The notes beneath the pieces were generated by a model. The model did not search any database. It saw only the letters and a program-made list of their open reading frames with translations, and was not told the DNA's origin. This document shows, piece after piece, positions 6,368 through 12,321 of a DNA stretch of 12,321 nucleotides. Location of the stretch: assembly GCA_021846145.1 (NCBI GenBank), contig JAJZCJ010000069.1, positions 1-12,321 on the forward strand, given 5' to 3'. Each line of letters starts with the position of its first letter. Within the stretch, counting starts at the first letter, position 1. Position numbers and translations under genes: made by a program. Origin of the DNA: Bacillota bacterium. Lineage in GTDB: Bacteria; Bacillota; Bacilli; Alicyclobacillales; SLC66.

Positions 6368-6742
6368 GGAATGAACTCCCCCCAGTTATTGATTCCATAT
6401 TTATAATTTTCTTCTCCTAATTGATTCTTATAACTTTGATCTTTGTTTCCTGCGGATATTGGAGCTTTTCCACTCCCATGATTCAGAGTTAAAGGAGTAA
6501 TACTCCATATTTGTACTATATGATAACAGTTATTCATTTCCAAAACATGATATATTACTTAATTACTATTGTTTTTTTATTTCTAGCTCTAACTACCTAT
6601 CTACTTTGAATAAATAGGCAACTACCTCGGAGAAACCAAGCGAAACTCAAGATCACAAGATAAATGGCGTACGAATTGCTCCATTAATTCATACGCCATT
6701 TTTGGCAAATCTCTATCAAAAGATTAGACAATTCGATCTCTA
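6368..6742. other. AT-rich gap between regulator and integrase
   Basis: There is no supported gene. A 64-codon minus-strand frame from ATG at 6537, overlapping the regulator start, lacks a ribosome binding site and any recognisable feature. AACTACC is repeated at 6591-6597 and 6620-6626, upstream of the regulator. The promoter of the regulator should lie here, but I see no strong -35/-10 pair. The integrase terminator occupies 6663-6703. Confidence 0.4.
6663..6703. terminator. terminator hairpin after the integrase gene
   Basis: A 15-bp stem (6663-6677 with 6686-6700) has a single C/A mismatch and an 8-base loop. On the plus strand it runs into TTTTT. A-rich flanks give a weaker T-run on the minus strand. 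It ends the integrase transcript and insulates the regulator. Confidence 0.7.
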
Positions 6743-7873
6743 TCATTTTGGGAAATACTTGTTCATCACACTCAACTGATCCACAAATGTCTCATCTAAT
6801 AAATGCGTATAAATCTCACTAGTCGTGCTTAAGTTAGAGTGACCGAGGATTCCCGAAATCTCTTTGATCCCCACCCCGCCATAGTGCATGAGACTGGCGC
6901 AGGTGTGCCTGAGATCATGAAAACGAATATGCGGCAAGTCATGCTTCTTCAGGAAGTCCAAGAAATGATCAGACATGCTATTCACCCTGTATGGTTTCCC
7001 ATCGAAGCGCACGACCACATACCCTGAGTCTTCAAACAAACTGCCCAGCAATTCCTTCTGCTGATCTTGCCATGCTTTGTTTCGTAACAGCGCTTCATAG
7101 ACCGCATCGAAGAGATACAAGGTTCGTCTGCTTTTCCGCGTCTTTGGTGCCTTGACGATACTCTTCCCTTCATTGGCTCCTGCTGCTGTGCGAACTTCTA
7201 CAATATGCACCAGTCGGTTTTGCCAATCGATCTTTTCCCATTTTAATCCCATAATTTCCTCTCTGCGAAGCCCTAGTCCCACTGCCAAGTGAACAGCCAC
7301 ATCTAGTTTTGTACCTCTCACCAATTCCAGCAACCGCCCTACCTGTTCCGGCGTGTACGTTTTCCCGACCTGATGATCGTCTGGTTCTGGTGGCTTCACC
7401 TCAGCCGCTACATTCCGGTAGATGATCTCTATTGATTGGGCAAAATCTAAGGCTTGTTTTAGCACAGCATAGTGTTTGCGAACAGTATTCTTAGACAATC
7501 CTTTTTCTTGCAATTCGTGATAGTAATTATGGATATCGATCTTTTTTAGCGATTGTACCTTGATTTTGCCAATCTTACTTTGCGTCAAATGCTTATGAAC
7601 GATATTGGAATACCCGTACAATGTGGTTTTCTCACATTCAATTTTCACTTTTTCTTCTAACCATTTCTCTAGCAGTTCCGCTACTTTCATTTGATCCGGG
7701 AAGCAATCGATGCCGATCTTTTGATTCTCGATGAATTCCTTTTTCTTTCTTATCGCATCCTTTTCTGTCTTCACGTATTCGTGGCTCCGATTTCGTTTAC
7801 CGTCCATTGTTTTGCCACCATAATCATACGTAATGCGCCACCTTGTTCCCACTTTCGTGACACTGGCTCCCAT
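6743..7873 (-). CDS. tyrosine recombinase / phage-type integrase
   Basis: A 376-residue site-specific recombinase that integrates and excises mobile DNA through a covalent 3'-phosphotyrosine. Residues 1-55 are an AP2-like arm-binding domain (VGTRWRITYDYGGK). About 60-160 are the SAM-like core-binding domain (VAELLEKWLEEK to VRKHYAVLKQALDFA). The catalytic domain follows with Arg 203 (GLRREEI), Lys of about 244 (KAPKTRKSRRTL), His 319/Arg 322 (HDLRHT), His 345 (LGHSN) and nucleophile Tyr 355 (SEIYTHLL). All active-site residues are present and the length is normal for Tn916/phage-type integrases, so it should be functional. ATG at 7873 has a perfect AGGAGG 8 bases upstream. No excisionase is seen next to it. 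It shares its strand with the serine recombinase upstream, and may act on the attachment site at 77-97 or on the dyad at 7951-7998. Confidence 0.95.
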   Translation of the reverse strand: MGASVTKVGTRWRITYDYGGKTMDGKRNRSHEYVKTEKDAIRKKKEFIENQKIGIDCFPDQMKVAELLEKWLEEKVKIECEKTTLYGYSNIVHKHLTQSKIGKIKVQSLKKIDIHNYYHELQEKGLSKNTVRKHYAVLKQALDFAQSIEIIYRNVAAEVKPPEPDDHQVGKTYTPEQVGRLLELVRGTKLDVAVHLAVGLGLRREEIMGLKWEKIDWQNRLVHIVEVRTAAGANEGKSIVKAPKTRKSRRTLYLFDAVYEALLRNKAWQDQQKELLGSLFEDSGYVVVRFDGKPYRVNSMSDHFLDFLKKHDLPHIRFHDLRHTCASLMHYGGVGIKEISGILGHSNLSTTSEIYTHLLDETFVDQLSVMNKYFPK

Positions 7874-7905
7874 GTGATCGTCCTCCTCTCTTGATCCGTG
7901 CTATC

Positions 7906-7998
7906 CCATTTTAATTTGTAGCCGCTACCTAAAATGGTATTGTGTGTTGTATTACCATGACTTGCGAGGGGATTCAAGTCTATGTATTGAATGGTAAT
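7906..7998. promoter_or_regulatory. nested inverted repeats upstream of the integrase (attP-like candidate)
   Basis: Outer arms ATTACCAT (7951-7958) and ATGGTAAT (7991-7998) enclose inner arms GACTTG (7959-7964) and CAAGTC (7975-7980) around a 10-base centre. The centre shares GCGAGGGGA with the tRNA/tmRNA-like core at 83-90. A third pair, CCATTTTA (7906-7913) and TAAAATGG (7930-7937), lies closer to the gene. Inverted core-type sites around a short overlap are the layout expected of a tyrosine recombinase crossover site, but they could equally be operators controlling integrase expression. Confidence 0.4.
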
Positions 7999-8060
7999 GA
8001 CGATATTGGCAGTACTGGTGGTGTTGGCGGTTCTGAAGGTATCTGCGGTACTGGCGGTTC
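7998..8060. repeat. 9-bp tandem repeat, cluster 1 (seven units)
   Basis: Units start every 9 bases at 7998, 8007, 8016, 8025, 8034, 8043 and 8052: TGACGATAT, TGGCAGTAC, TGGTGGTGT, TGGCGGTTC, TGAAGGTAT, CTGCGGTAC, TGGCGGTTC. Consensus TGGCGGTNC/T. Read on the minus strand, the units encode Thr-Ala-X triplets; on the plus strand, Gly/Ser-rich triplets. Confidence 0.75.
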
Positions 8061-8137
8061 CCTGAATGGCTATACTATCCATCCCCCTTGAAAAAATGAG
8101 GGTTTCGTCTTACATTCTAGTCAACTGGTAACGTTGA

Positions 8138-8164
8138 GGTATGCTCGTCTTCGACGAGCATACC
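8138..8164. repeat. 12-bp perfect hairpin
   Basis: GGTATGCTCGTC (8138-8149) and its exact complement (8153-8164) are separated by TTC. No T-run follows on either strand, so a terminator is unlikely. It may be a structured element or recombinase-related dyad. Confidence 0.7.
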
Positions 8165-8300
8165 ATACGGAATTCGTCGGATTCCAGATACTGGAGTTTG
8201 CATTTGATTCTCTTACTACGGTAACTTGACACTCAATCGTCTGTCATCGTTTATGGTGCTTGGTGATTGCTTAAACGTTTGTCTAGTCTACAATGGCAAA

Positions 8301-8337
8301 TGGCGGTATTGAAGATACTGGCCGTGTTTGGCGGTTC
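8301..8337. repeat. 9-bp tandem repeat, cluster 2
   Basis: Units TGGCGGTAT (8301), TGAAGATAC (8310), TGGCCGTGT (8319) and, shifted by one base, TGGCGGTTC (8329). The unit order resembles the second half of cluster 1. Confidence 0.65.
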
Positions 8338-8385
8338 CCAGAGGTTCAGGTGATCCTCTTACCCCTGATGCTCAACCAATACAGA

Positions 8386-8431
8386 TGGCGGTTCTGGAGG
8401 TATGGGCGGTGCTAGCGGTGCTTGACGATAC
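8386..8431. repeat. 9-bp tandem repeat, cluster 3
   Basis: Units TGGCGGTTC (8386), TGGAGGTAT (8395), GGGCGGTGC (8404), TAGCGGTGC (8413), then, shifted by one base, TGACGATAC (8423). The same consensus and orientation as clusters 1 and 2. Confidence 0.65.
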
Positions 8432-8467
8432 ACCTATTGCACCCCATGGATCATCGCTACCCCGAAA

Positions 8468-8498
8468 CGGCAGGTATCTACGTTTATGATACCTGCCG
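8468..8498. repeat. 11-bp perfect inverted repeat
   Basis: CGGCAGGTATC (8468-8478) and GATACCTGCCG (8488-8498) with a 9-base spacer, just downstream (minus strand) of the serine recombinase gene. It could fold as an RNA hairpin ending that transcript, though no T-run is seen, or serve as a recombinase or regulator binding dyad. Confidence 0.65.
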
Positions 8499-8636
8499 CC
8501 GCTCTATCTCCGAAATAACGGATGAAAATGTCATTCTTGTCGCGATACCACGAGTCATGGTCACCAAAATAAAATTAGCTGTTAATTTTCCACATAATTT
8601 CGACTAGCCACTCGTACATGACGGTTCTTCTTTTAG

Positions 8637-9248
8637 TCACTGGTGGACATTCTCCAATTCACGTCGAGCTTTCAATGCCCGATATAATACCGATTTCGAT
8701 ACTTTTGTGATTTCAGTGATCTCATGAATAGAATGGGACTTGGCTTCGTATAATTTCAGTGCCTTTTCCAGTGATTTCTGGTCGGTTCTCGGCCTACCCC
8801 CAATGCGACCTCTTGCCTTGGCTGCCGCTAACCCCTCTACCACACGGTCACGCAAATTGTCGCGTTCAAACTGGCTAAGCGCGGATAACATCGTCAACAT
8901 GAGTTGACCCGTTGTTGACTGAAAATCAAAGTTCTCTTTCATCGAGTAAAAACCAATCCCCCGCCGCTTCCAATCATCTAACAATTGCAATAAATCGGCA
9001 CTTTTGCGAGATACTCGACTCAACGACTCTACCACCACCGTGTCGCCTTCTCGAAGCACCTTTTGAAGATCTGCCAGTGCTGGTCGCTCAAACTTTGTTC
9101 CACTGATCTGATCCACAAAGATATCTTCACGGCGAATCCCATGTTCCCGCATTAACAAATCAAGCTGTCGATTAGGATTCTGCTCCGCCTTAGATATACG
9201 TACATATCCCCATACTTTTGCTGACACTGCAACCACTTCCCTATCCAT
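8637..9248 (-). CDS. serine recombinase, resolvase/invertase family
   Basis: A 203-residue small serine recombinase of the Tn3-resolvase/Pin-Hin invertase type, which cuts both strands through a 5'-phosphoserine. The catalytic Ser 19 is in WGYVRISKAEQN. The DQISGTKFERPAL motif (46-58) and the LSRVSRKSADLL arginines (Arg 78, Arg 81) are present. The long E-helix (LSALSQFERDNLRDRVVEGLAAAKARGRIGGRP) leads to a C-terminal helix-turn-helix (about 168-193, IHEITEITKVSKSVLYRALK). Every domain is present and the length is typical. ATG at 9248 has AAGGGG about 6 bases upstream. No transposase lies beside it in the window, so whether it resolves a transposon or plasmid dimers, or inverts a segment, is not visible. 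An inverted repeat over its ribosome binding site may allow self-regulation. Confidence 0.93.
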   Translation of the reverse strand: MDREVVAVSAKVWGYVRISKAEQNPNRQLDLLMREHGIRREDIFVDQISGTKFERPALADLQKVLREGDTVVVESLSRVSRKSADLLQLLDDWKRRGIGFYSMKENFDFQSTTGQLMLTMLSALSQFERDNLRDRVVEGLAAAKARGRIGGRPRTDQKSLEKALKLYEAKSHSIHEITEITKVSKSVLYRALKARRELENVHQ

Positions 9249-9250
9249 GA

Positions 9251-9270
9251 TTGACCCCTTACCTGGTCAA
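9251..9270. promoter_or_regulatory. inverted repeat over the recombinase ribosome binding site
   Basis: TTGACC (9251-9256) and GGTCAA (9265-9270), spacer 8, lie 3 bases upstream of the start codon of the serine recombinase and flank its AAGGGG site. Possible operator or translational-control dyad; chance is not excluded for 6-bp arms. Confidence 0.35.
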
Positions 9271-9644
9271 CCAATGTAAAAATAACTATCCCAAAATCAC
9301 TGGATATTGTGAAAAAATCGGATTATTGGAACTCCCGAAATGATAGTGATACGGCACTAACCATATGGGAAAGGATTTGGAACTCAAAACCGAGGCAGTA
9401 GGATGGCAAAATGGCAGCTTACTAAGGCTGCCCAATACCAATCGTATACGGGACTGAATAAATGCGAAAAACCCCTCCTAAAGAGAAGGGTTCGTTTCAA
9501 GATATTCGTAGTACACAATTTAACAATTATTGACGGAAATCATCAGGATATAGTGTGGATAAAGCAAAATCTCCTTAATTTAAATTACGGAGATAAAATA
9601 ATTAGGATTTATTGTGGATGACGAATCATTTCGAATCAAGGTAC
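9271..9644. other. intergenic region between divergent recombinase and PadR genes
   Basis: No gene can be supported. A hairpin GGCAGC/GCTGCC (9413-9418 and 9427-9432) and a second one at about 9466-9493, whose minus-strand side ends in GGGGTTTTT, both look like minus-strand terminators, although no minus-strand gene remains directly upstream. They may be leftovers of a lost gene. The rest is AT-rich without clear structure. Confidence 0.4.
9466..9493 (-). terminator. terminator-like hairpin (minus strand)
   Basis: On the minus strand AACCCTTCTC pairs with GGAGGGGTT (one bulge and one G-T pair, loop TTTA), followed by TTTTT run-out. No gene on that strand is seen just upstream. Confidence 0.5.
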
Positions 9645-9672
9645 TTGACAGTTTGCTGCCTTGTTATACAAT
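9645..9672 (+). promoter_or_regulatory. sigma-A-type promoter of the PadR operon
   Basis: A consensus -35 TTGACA (9645-9650) and -10 TACAAT (9667-9672) with a 16-base spacer, about 100 bases upstream of the PadR start. The -10 lies inside the left arm of the operator dyad. Confidence 0.8.
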
Positions 9673-9700
9673 GTAGTGGCAACTAACTTGTATAACAAGG
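9659..9700. promoter_or_regulatory. operator dyad, probably bound by the PadR protein
   Basis: A perfect 13-bp inverted repeat, CCTTGTTATACAA (9659-9671) and TTGTATAACAAGG (9688-9700), separated by 16 bases. Each arm is itself a small dyad TTGT-N3-ACAA. It overlaps the -10 and the transcription start, an ideal repressor position. Autorepression is common for PadR regulators; binding here is inference. Confidence 0.65.
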
Positions 9701-9718
9701 TATGTGTTTATGGTGAAC
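9690..9718 (+). repeat. 29-bp direct repeat, copy 1
   Basis: Identical to 9755-9783 over 29 bases. It includes one operator arm and a copy of the PadR start region: ATG GTG AAC at 9710-9718, followed at once by TGA. Confidence 0.9.
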
Positions 9719-9754
9719 TGAACATTTGTTTGTGTTTTATACACAATTAGGGAG

Positions 9755-9783
9755 GTATAACAAGGTATGTGTTTATGGTGAAC
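9755..9783 (+). repeat. 29-bp direct repeat, copy 2 (holds the PadR start)
   Basis: Second copy, 65 bp downstream of the first. It carries GTATAACAAGG, a partial third operator half-site, and the actual initiation codon at 9775. A GGGAGG sequence lies at 9750-9755. Confidence 0.9.
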
Positions 9784-10113
9784 GAGCGGTCTCAGTTATT
9801 AAAAGGAACTCTAGAGGGTGCAATTCTCAAGGTAATAAAGAATAGTGAGACATACGGTTACGAAATAGCTGAAAAGCTACGTAGTGTAGGTTTCTCTTCA
9901 ATTTCAGAAGGAACGATTTATCCGTTGCTACTTAGATTAGAAAAAAACGGACTATTGTTAGCATCATACAAAGATTCTCGCTTGGGACCCAAACGTAAAT
10001 ATTATTTACTTACAGAACAAGGTGAACGGGCTTTAAGAGAATTCCTTATCAATTGGCGAGAAATAGAGGAGAGTGTCAATAAATTATTTTCTGAAAGGAA
10101 TGGGGAGACATGA
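9775..10113 (+). CDS. PadR-family transcriptional regulator
   Basis: A 112-residue winged-helix repressor. LLKGTLEGAILKVIKNSETYGYEIAEKLR is the standard PadR start with helix 1 and 2. SISEGTIYPLLLRLEKNGLL is the recognition helix and following helix. GPKRKYYLLTEQGERALREFL is the wing and start of the dimer helix. Length matches the short PadR class. I chose ATG at 9775, with AAGG 9 bases upstream; GTG at 9769 would add two residues. The gene overlaps the next one by 4 bases (ATGA), forming a two-gene operon under the promoter at 9645 and the operator at 9659-9700. Ligand unknown; relatives respond to membrane-active drugs or phenolic acids and control a neighbouring membrane protein. Confidence 0.93.
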   Translation: MVNERSQLLKGTLEGAILKVIKNSETYGYEIAEKLRSVGFSSISEGTIYPLLLRLEKNGLLLASYKDSRLGPKRKYYLLTEQGERALREFLINWREIEESVNKLFSERNGET

Positions 10114-10832
10114 ATCGAGTTAAGAAAATGAGAATGTCGAATAATGAGTTGAGTAGAAACCTGACATCTGAAAATCAAAAAATCATGACCGACATGGTAG
10201 TTTATCTTCGATCCAGCAAAATTTCAGATGAGCGAATAGAATTTATTCGTCAGGATTTACTTGATATCGCCCTTGCAGCTCAAGAACGAAGCGAACTTCT
10301 TTCCAATGTTTTCGGCGGGGACTACAAACTTTTTTGCGATGAGATTATCGCCAACGAGAAACCAGAACGATTCAAAAAGTTCGTTAAAGGGTTGCCATAT
10401 CTGTTAAGTTCAGTCGCTATGTTGGGGGTTTTTGGTCTCATTTCATCAAGATATTTTTGGGAATTTACGCATGATATCAGAACACATACAGCTATCAATC
10501 CAAATTACCCAATTTCGCTCGGATTCATTGTAAACACGGGTCTGATTTATGTTGTCGCAGTAAGTATTGTCTATCTCATTGGCAAATTCTCGTTCAAAGC
10601 GGACAATTTTCTTGCCAGATTTCATGGGATGCCAACTATGCTAAAATTTATCATAGGAGCATTGCTTGGACTATTAATTTGGCTTTATTTGTTTGGGATA
10701 CAAAGTTGGTACGGAGTCGTTGTCTTCTACATAAATATATGGGTTTATCTTTCTATTATCATTCCCATGTTTGCCCTGTGGATATATTTCTTTGGCTCAC
10801 CGAAATCACTTAAGAAAGGTCGCAGAGTCTGA
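10110..10832 (+). CDS. membrane protein with DUF1048/DUF1129-like N-terminus, PadR partner
   Basis: A 240-residue protein of unknown function. Residues of about 15-90 are a soluble helical part (VVYLRSSKISDERIEFIRQDLLDIALAAQERSELL, then NVFGGDYKLFCDEII), the arrangement seen in the DUF1048/DUF1129 proteins that are regularly encoded right after PadR regulators. Four or five hydrophobic segments follow (around 90-110, 130-158, 177-195 and 200-230), ending in a basic tail KSLKKGRRV. Translational coupling to PadR through the ATGA overlap means both are made together. The family name is recalled from the N-terminal pattern and gene order, not from a search. A role in sensing or responding to membrane stress would fit. 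Confidence 0.7.
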   Translation: MNRVKKMRMSNNELSRNLTSENQKIMTDMVVYLRSSKISDERIEFIRQDLLDIALAAQERSELLSNVFGGDYKLFCDEIIANEKPERFKKFVKGLPYLLSSVAMLGVFGLISSRYFWEFTHDIRTHTAINPNYPISLGFIVNTGLIYVVAVSIVYLIGKFSFKADNFLARFHGMPTMLKFIIGALLGLLIWLYLFGIQSWYGVVVFYINIWVYLSIIIPMFALWIYFFGSPKSLKKGRRV

Positions 10833-10950
10833 CGATTTAACCCTGAATTTCCTAATGGAAGGACACCTGTTGAGTAGTAATTATTAAGCAAGTTCTATCG
10901 GCAACCTAACTATCGGGGCAAATCTCCCACAAGCTCTACCCCCAAATACA

Positions 10951-10980
10951 CACCCGACATACCAAACGGCATGTCGGGTG
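10951..10980. terminator. terminator hairpin between convergent genes
   Basis: A perfect 10-bp stem CACCCGACAT (10951-10960) with ATGTCGGGTG (10971-10980) and a 10-base loop sits between the plus-strand operon ending at 10832 and the minus-strand gene ending at 11035. Run-outs are only moderately T-rich (CAATTTG on plus), so it probably acts for both directions. Confidence 0.65.
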
Positions 10981-11034
10981 CAATTTGCTTGTATCATATT
11001 GTTCTGCTGATAAAGGAAACTGCAGCAAAACATC

Positions 11035-11910
11035 TTATACTGGCTGCAAACTCTTGATGTTCAAAACTGGCACGGAGACAAACTCTCCTCGATTTGATAG
11101 ATCAGGCATCGAAATATACCCCATTGAAGCAGGATCACTCCAATCTATCCACTTCGACAACTCTACATCAGTGGCCGATGTACCCAGCCATTTTGCTAAT
11201 ACGTCATTCATCAGCGTGGTTTTGATACTGACGTCTGCGCCTTGCTCATCGCGATACGTTAATTGAACTTGGTTTCGACTGAATATCCCCATCAATTTTG
11301 CCGCATAGTTGTTCACTGCGTAATAGGGAATGGCATGTCGTGCCCCTTTTGCACTGATTTGCATTTTGCGGAGCCGAATTCCATCAATGTCTGCGAGTAA
11401 TCGGATTACCTGAAATGTGCCCGTCGTGATTTCGGTGTAGCTGGTGCTGAATTGCGATTGAAACTGATCAAACCCCTTCTTCCGATCTGCTGGCGCTAAC
11501 TTTGTACGCAAAGCGGGGATAATGTCAGGATTTTTCGTTACCAGTGCGTATTCTACCCCACGCTGCTTATTCACTTTTACCACAGTGACAGCACTGGATA
11601 ACATATACGAGGTGATCAACGTTGCTTGAAGTTTATTGGTGATATCTGCTGCTGCAATGCGGATACCCCTATCCGAGAGAAATAAAGCCTGAGCTGTGGC
11701 GACCCCACGATCAAGCGAGATTCTATCTTGTTTGATTTCACTAATATCTAGTTGGCCAGTTACTCGTGGGGGATTGTTGATCGTCACTAAAACTGGTGAT
11801 TGGCTCTGTGCTGACCCCTTAGCAAATAAAAGAGCGTGTAAATCATTATCGGGGCACAATAAATCTGGATTGACTGGACGATTGTCATACGCAAATTGTG
11901 CAGGATTCAT
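11035..11910 (-). CDS. hypothetical protein, 291 residues
   Basis: I do not recognise this family. The product is soluble, without signal peptide or membrane segments, and mixed alpha/beta in composition. Visible stretches include VLVTINNPPRVTGQLDISEIKQ near the start, DRGVATAQALFLSDRGIRI in the first third, ADIDGIRLRKMQISAKGARHAIPYYAVNNYAAKLM in the middle and KWIDWSDPASMGYISMPDL near the end. ATG at 11910 is preceded by GAGGAG about 9 bases upstream, inside the end of the previous gene. With that gene it forms an operon converging on the PadR operon. A phage, plasmid or integrative-element protein would fit the surroundings, but nothing in the sequence proves it. Confidence 0.75.
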   Translation of the reverse strand: MNPAQFAYDNRPVNPDLLCPDNDLHALLFAKGSAQSQSPVLVTINNPPRVTGQLDISEIKQDRISLDRGVATAQALFLSDRGIRIAAADITNKLQATLITSYMLSSAVTVVKVNKQRGVEYALVTKNPDIIPALRTKLAPADRKKGFDQFQSQFSTSYTEITTGTFQVIRLLADIDGIRLRKMQISAKGARHAIPYYAVNNYAAKLMGIFSRNQVQLTYRDEQGADVSIKTTLMNDVLAKWLGTSATDVELSKWIDWSDPASMGYISMPDLSNRGEFVSVPVLNIKSLQPV

Positions 11911-11916
11911 CGTGAC

Positions 11917-12321
11917 TCACTCCTCTAGTCTGATGATGGGACTTTTTGATCGTTGATACGCTTGAATCGCCTTGACGGTTTCTGATACCCCTTGAATGTC
12001 ACTAAAGCACTTGTATAACTGTGTTCGTTCGACAAGATAGCGGTTGTCATGGTTGTAAAGGATATACAGCAAATGTTCCATCTTGTCCTGGCCTAAGCCC
12101 ATCAGATCAGCCTGACTAAGACTTTGCAAAAAGTGAATCTCGTCTTCGCTTTGGGAAATGTCGAACCCCTGGTGCGCCATGGGACGATACTGTTGATGCA
12201 CACTCAGCAGCCATGTGGCAGGATGCCCACTGATCAGATAAAATTCATCTTCTGCGCTGGTCAGGTTTTCGGATTGCAAGTGCGCCAGTACCCCTGATAG
12301 CCTCTGATTCAATACTTCTGC
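11917..12321 (-). CDS. hypothetical protein, 5' end probably outside the window
   Basis: The reading frame stays open to the window edge. A TTG at 12312 is the only start candidate near it and lacks a ribosome binding site, so the gene most likely begins further right. The visible 134 codons encode a hydrophilic, helix-rich, Gln/Asp/Glu-rich product (LISGHPATWLLSVHQQYRPM, SLSQADLMGLGQDKMEHLLYILYNHDNRYLVERTQLYKC) with no recognised motif. Its last codons, GAG GAG TGA, hold the ribosome binding site of the next gene, 6 bases downstream, so the two proteins are probably made together. No function is assigned. Confidence 0.65.
   Translation of the reverse strand, partial: AEVLNQRLSGVLAHLQSENLTSAEDEFYLISGHPATWLLSVHQQYRPMAHQGFDISQSEDEIHFLQSLSQADLMGLGQDKMEHLLYILYNHDNRYLVERTQLYKCFSDIQGVSETVKAIQAYQRSKSPIIRLEE

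Larger units (their letters stand above)
8083..8636. other. gene-free region between the two recombinases
   Basis: No frame here has a plausible start, composition or family match. It holds two strong hairpins (8138-8164, 8468-8498), two further 9-bp repeat clusters (8301-8337, 8386-8431), and degenerate TACTGG/TTGG copies between them. It could be a decayed repeat-containing gene or a recombination/control region for the flanking recombinases. Confidence 0.5.

Noticed and set aside
6343..6537. Small minus-strand gene overlapping the response regulator start
   Set aside because: There is no ribosome binding site before ATG at 6537 and no family resemblance, and it overlaps the well-supported regulator start out of frame.
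7771..8082. Minus-strand open frame of 103 codons with Thr-Ala-X repeats
   Set aside because: It overlaps the integrase start by about 100 bases in another frame, its GGGGG site directly abuts the ATG, and the triplets simply follow from the 9-bp repeat. Reported as a repeat instead.
7998..8431. CRISPR array
   Set aside because: The units are only 9 bp, contiguous and without spacers, and no cas genes are present.
8422..8607. Plus-strand open frame of 61 codons
   Set aside because: It includes the perfect inverted repeat at 8468-8498 and part of a repeat cluster, with no ribosome binding site or coding character.
9403..9621. Plus-strand open frame of 72 codons
   Set aside because: It crosses two hairpins that look like terminators and shows no recognisable protein features.

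Overview
The window reads as an accessory, horizontally mixed stretch of a Gram-positive genome (Bacillota). The secreted protein with copper-amine-oxidase-type stalk domains, strong AGGAGG-type ribosome binding sites, a PadR/DUF1048-type pair and a double-glycine-type bacteriocin leader all fit that. A spore-forming, Alicyclobacillaceae-like host is my best guess, but no gene here fixes the taxon.

Left edge (1-425): a 21-base minus-strand fragment matches the 3' end of a tmRNA or tRNA, followed by a rho-independent hairpin. It is flanked by short TTGTC repeats, three of them exactly 10 bp apart. This looks like an attachment site of an integrative element. Next comes a secreted stalk-domain protein on the minus strand (426-1748).

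Bacteriocin-like cassette (about 1820-6540, all minus strand, so read right to left): an OmpR-type response regulator without a kinase (5690-6367); a 101-bp conserved non-coding block (5585-5685); a small peptide with a bacteriocin-type leader (5335-5535); a 16-bp stem-loop; a three-helix membrane protein, possibly immunity (4989-5273); a chimeric ORF joining the start of a C39 bacteriocin-processing peptidase to the end of a MacB/FtsX permease (4461-4961); and a coupled ABC ATPase/permease pair (3660-4394, 2248-3657). Just beyond the permease are a decayed copy of the response regulator's 3' half (1935-2217) and a second copy of the 101-bp block (1840-1940). The peptide/ABC segment therefore sits between direct repeats of the same regulator-plus-leader unit. 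This duplicated and partly deleted cassette is the most interesting structure in the window.

Recombinase region (6663-9248): a complete tyrosine integrase (6743-7873) and a complete serine recombinase (8637-9248) lie on the same strand. They are separated by about 760 bp holding nested inverted repeats, two strong hairpins and three clusters of a 9-bp tandem repeat (consensus TGGCGGTNC/T).

Right part (9249-12321): a plus-strand PadR regulator and DUF1048-like membrane protein overlap by 4 bases. Their promoter carries a clear operator dyad and a 29-bp direct duplication that copies the start-codon region. A terminator hairpin follows, then two convergent minus-strand genes I cannot assign (11035-11910, and 11917 to beyond the window edge), coupled to each other by an overlapping ribosome binding site.
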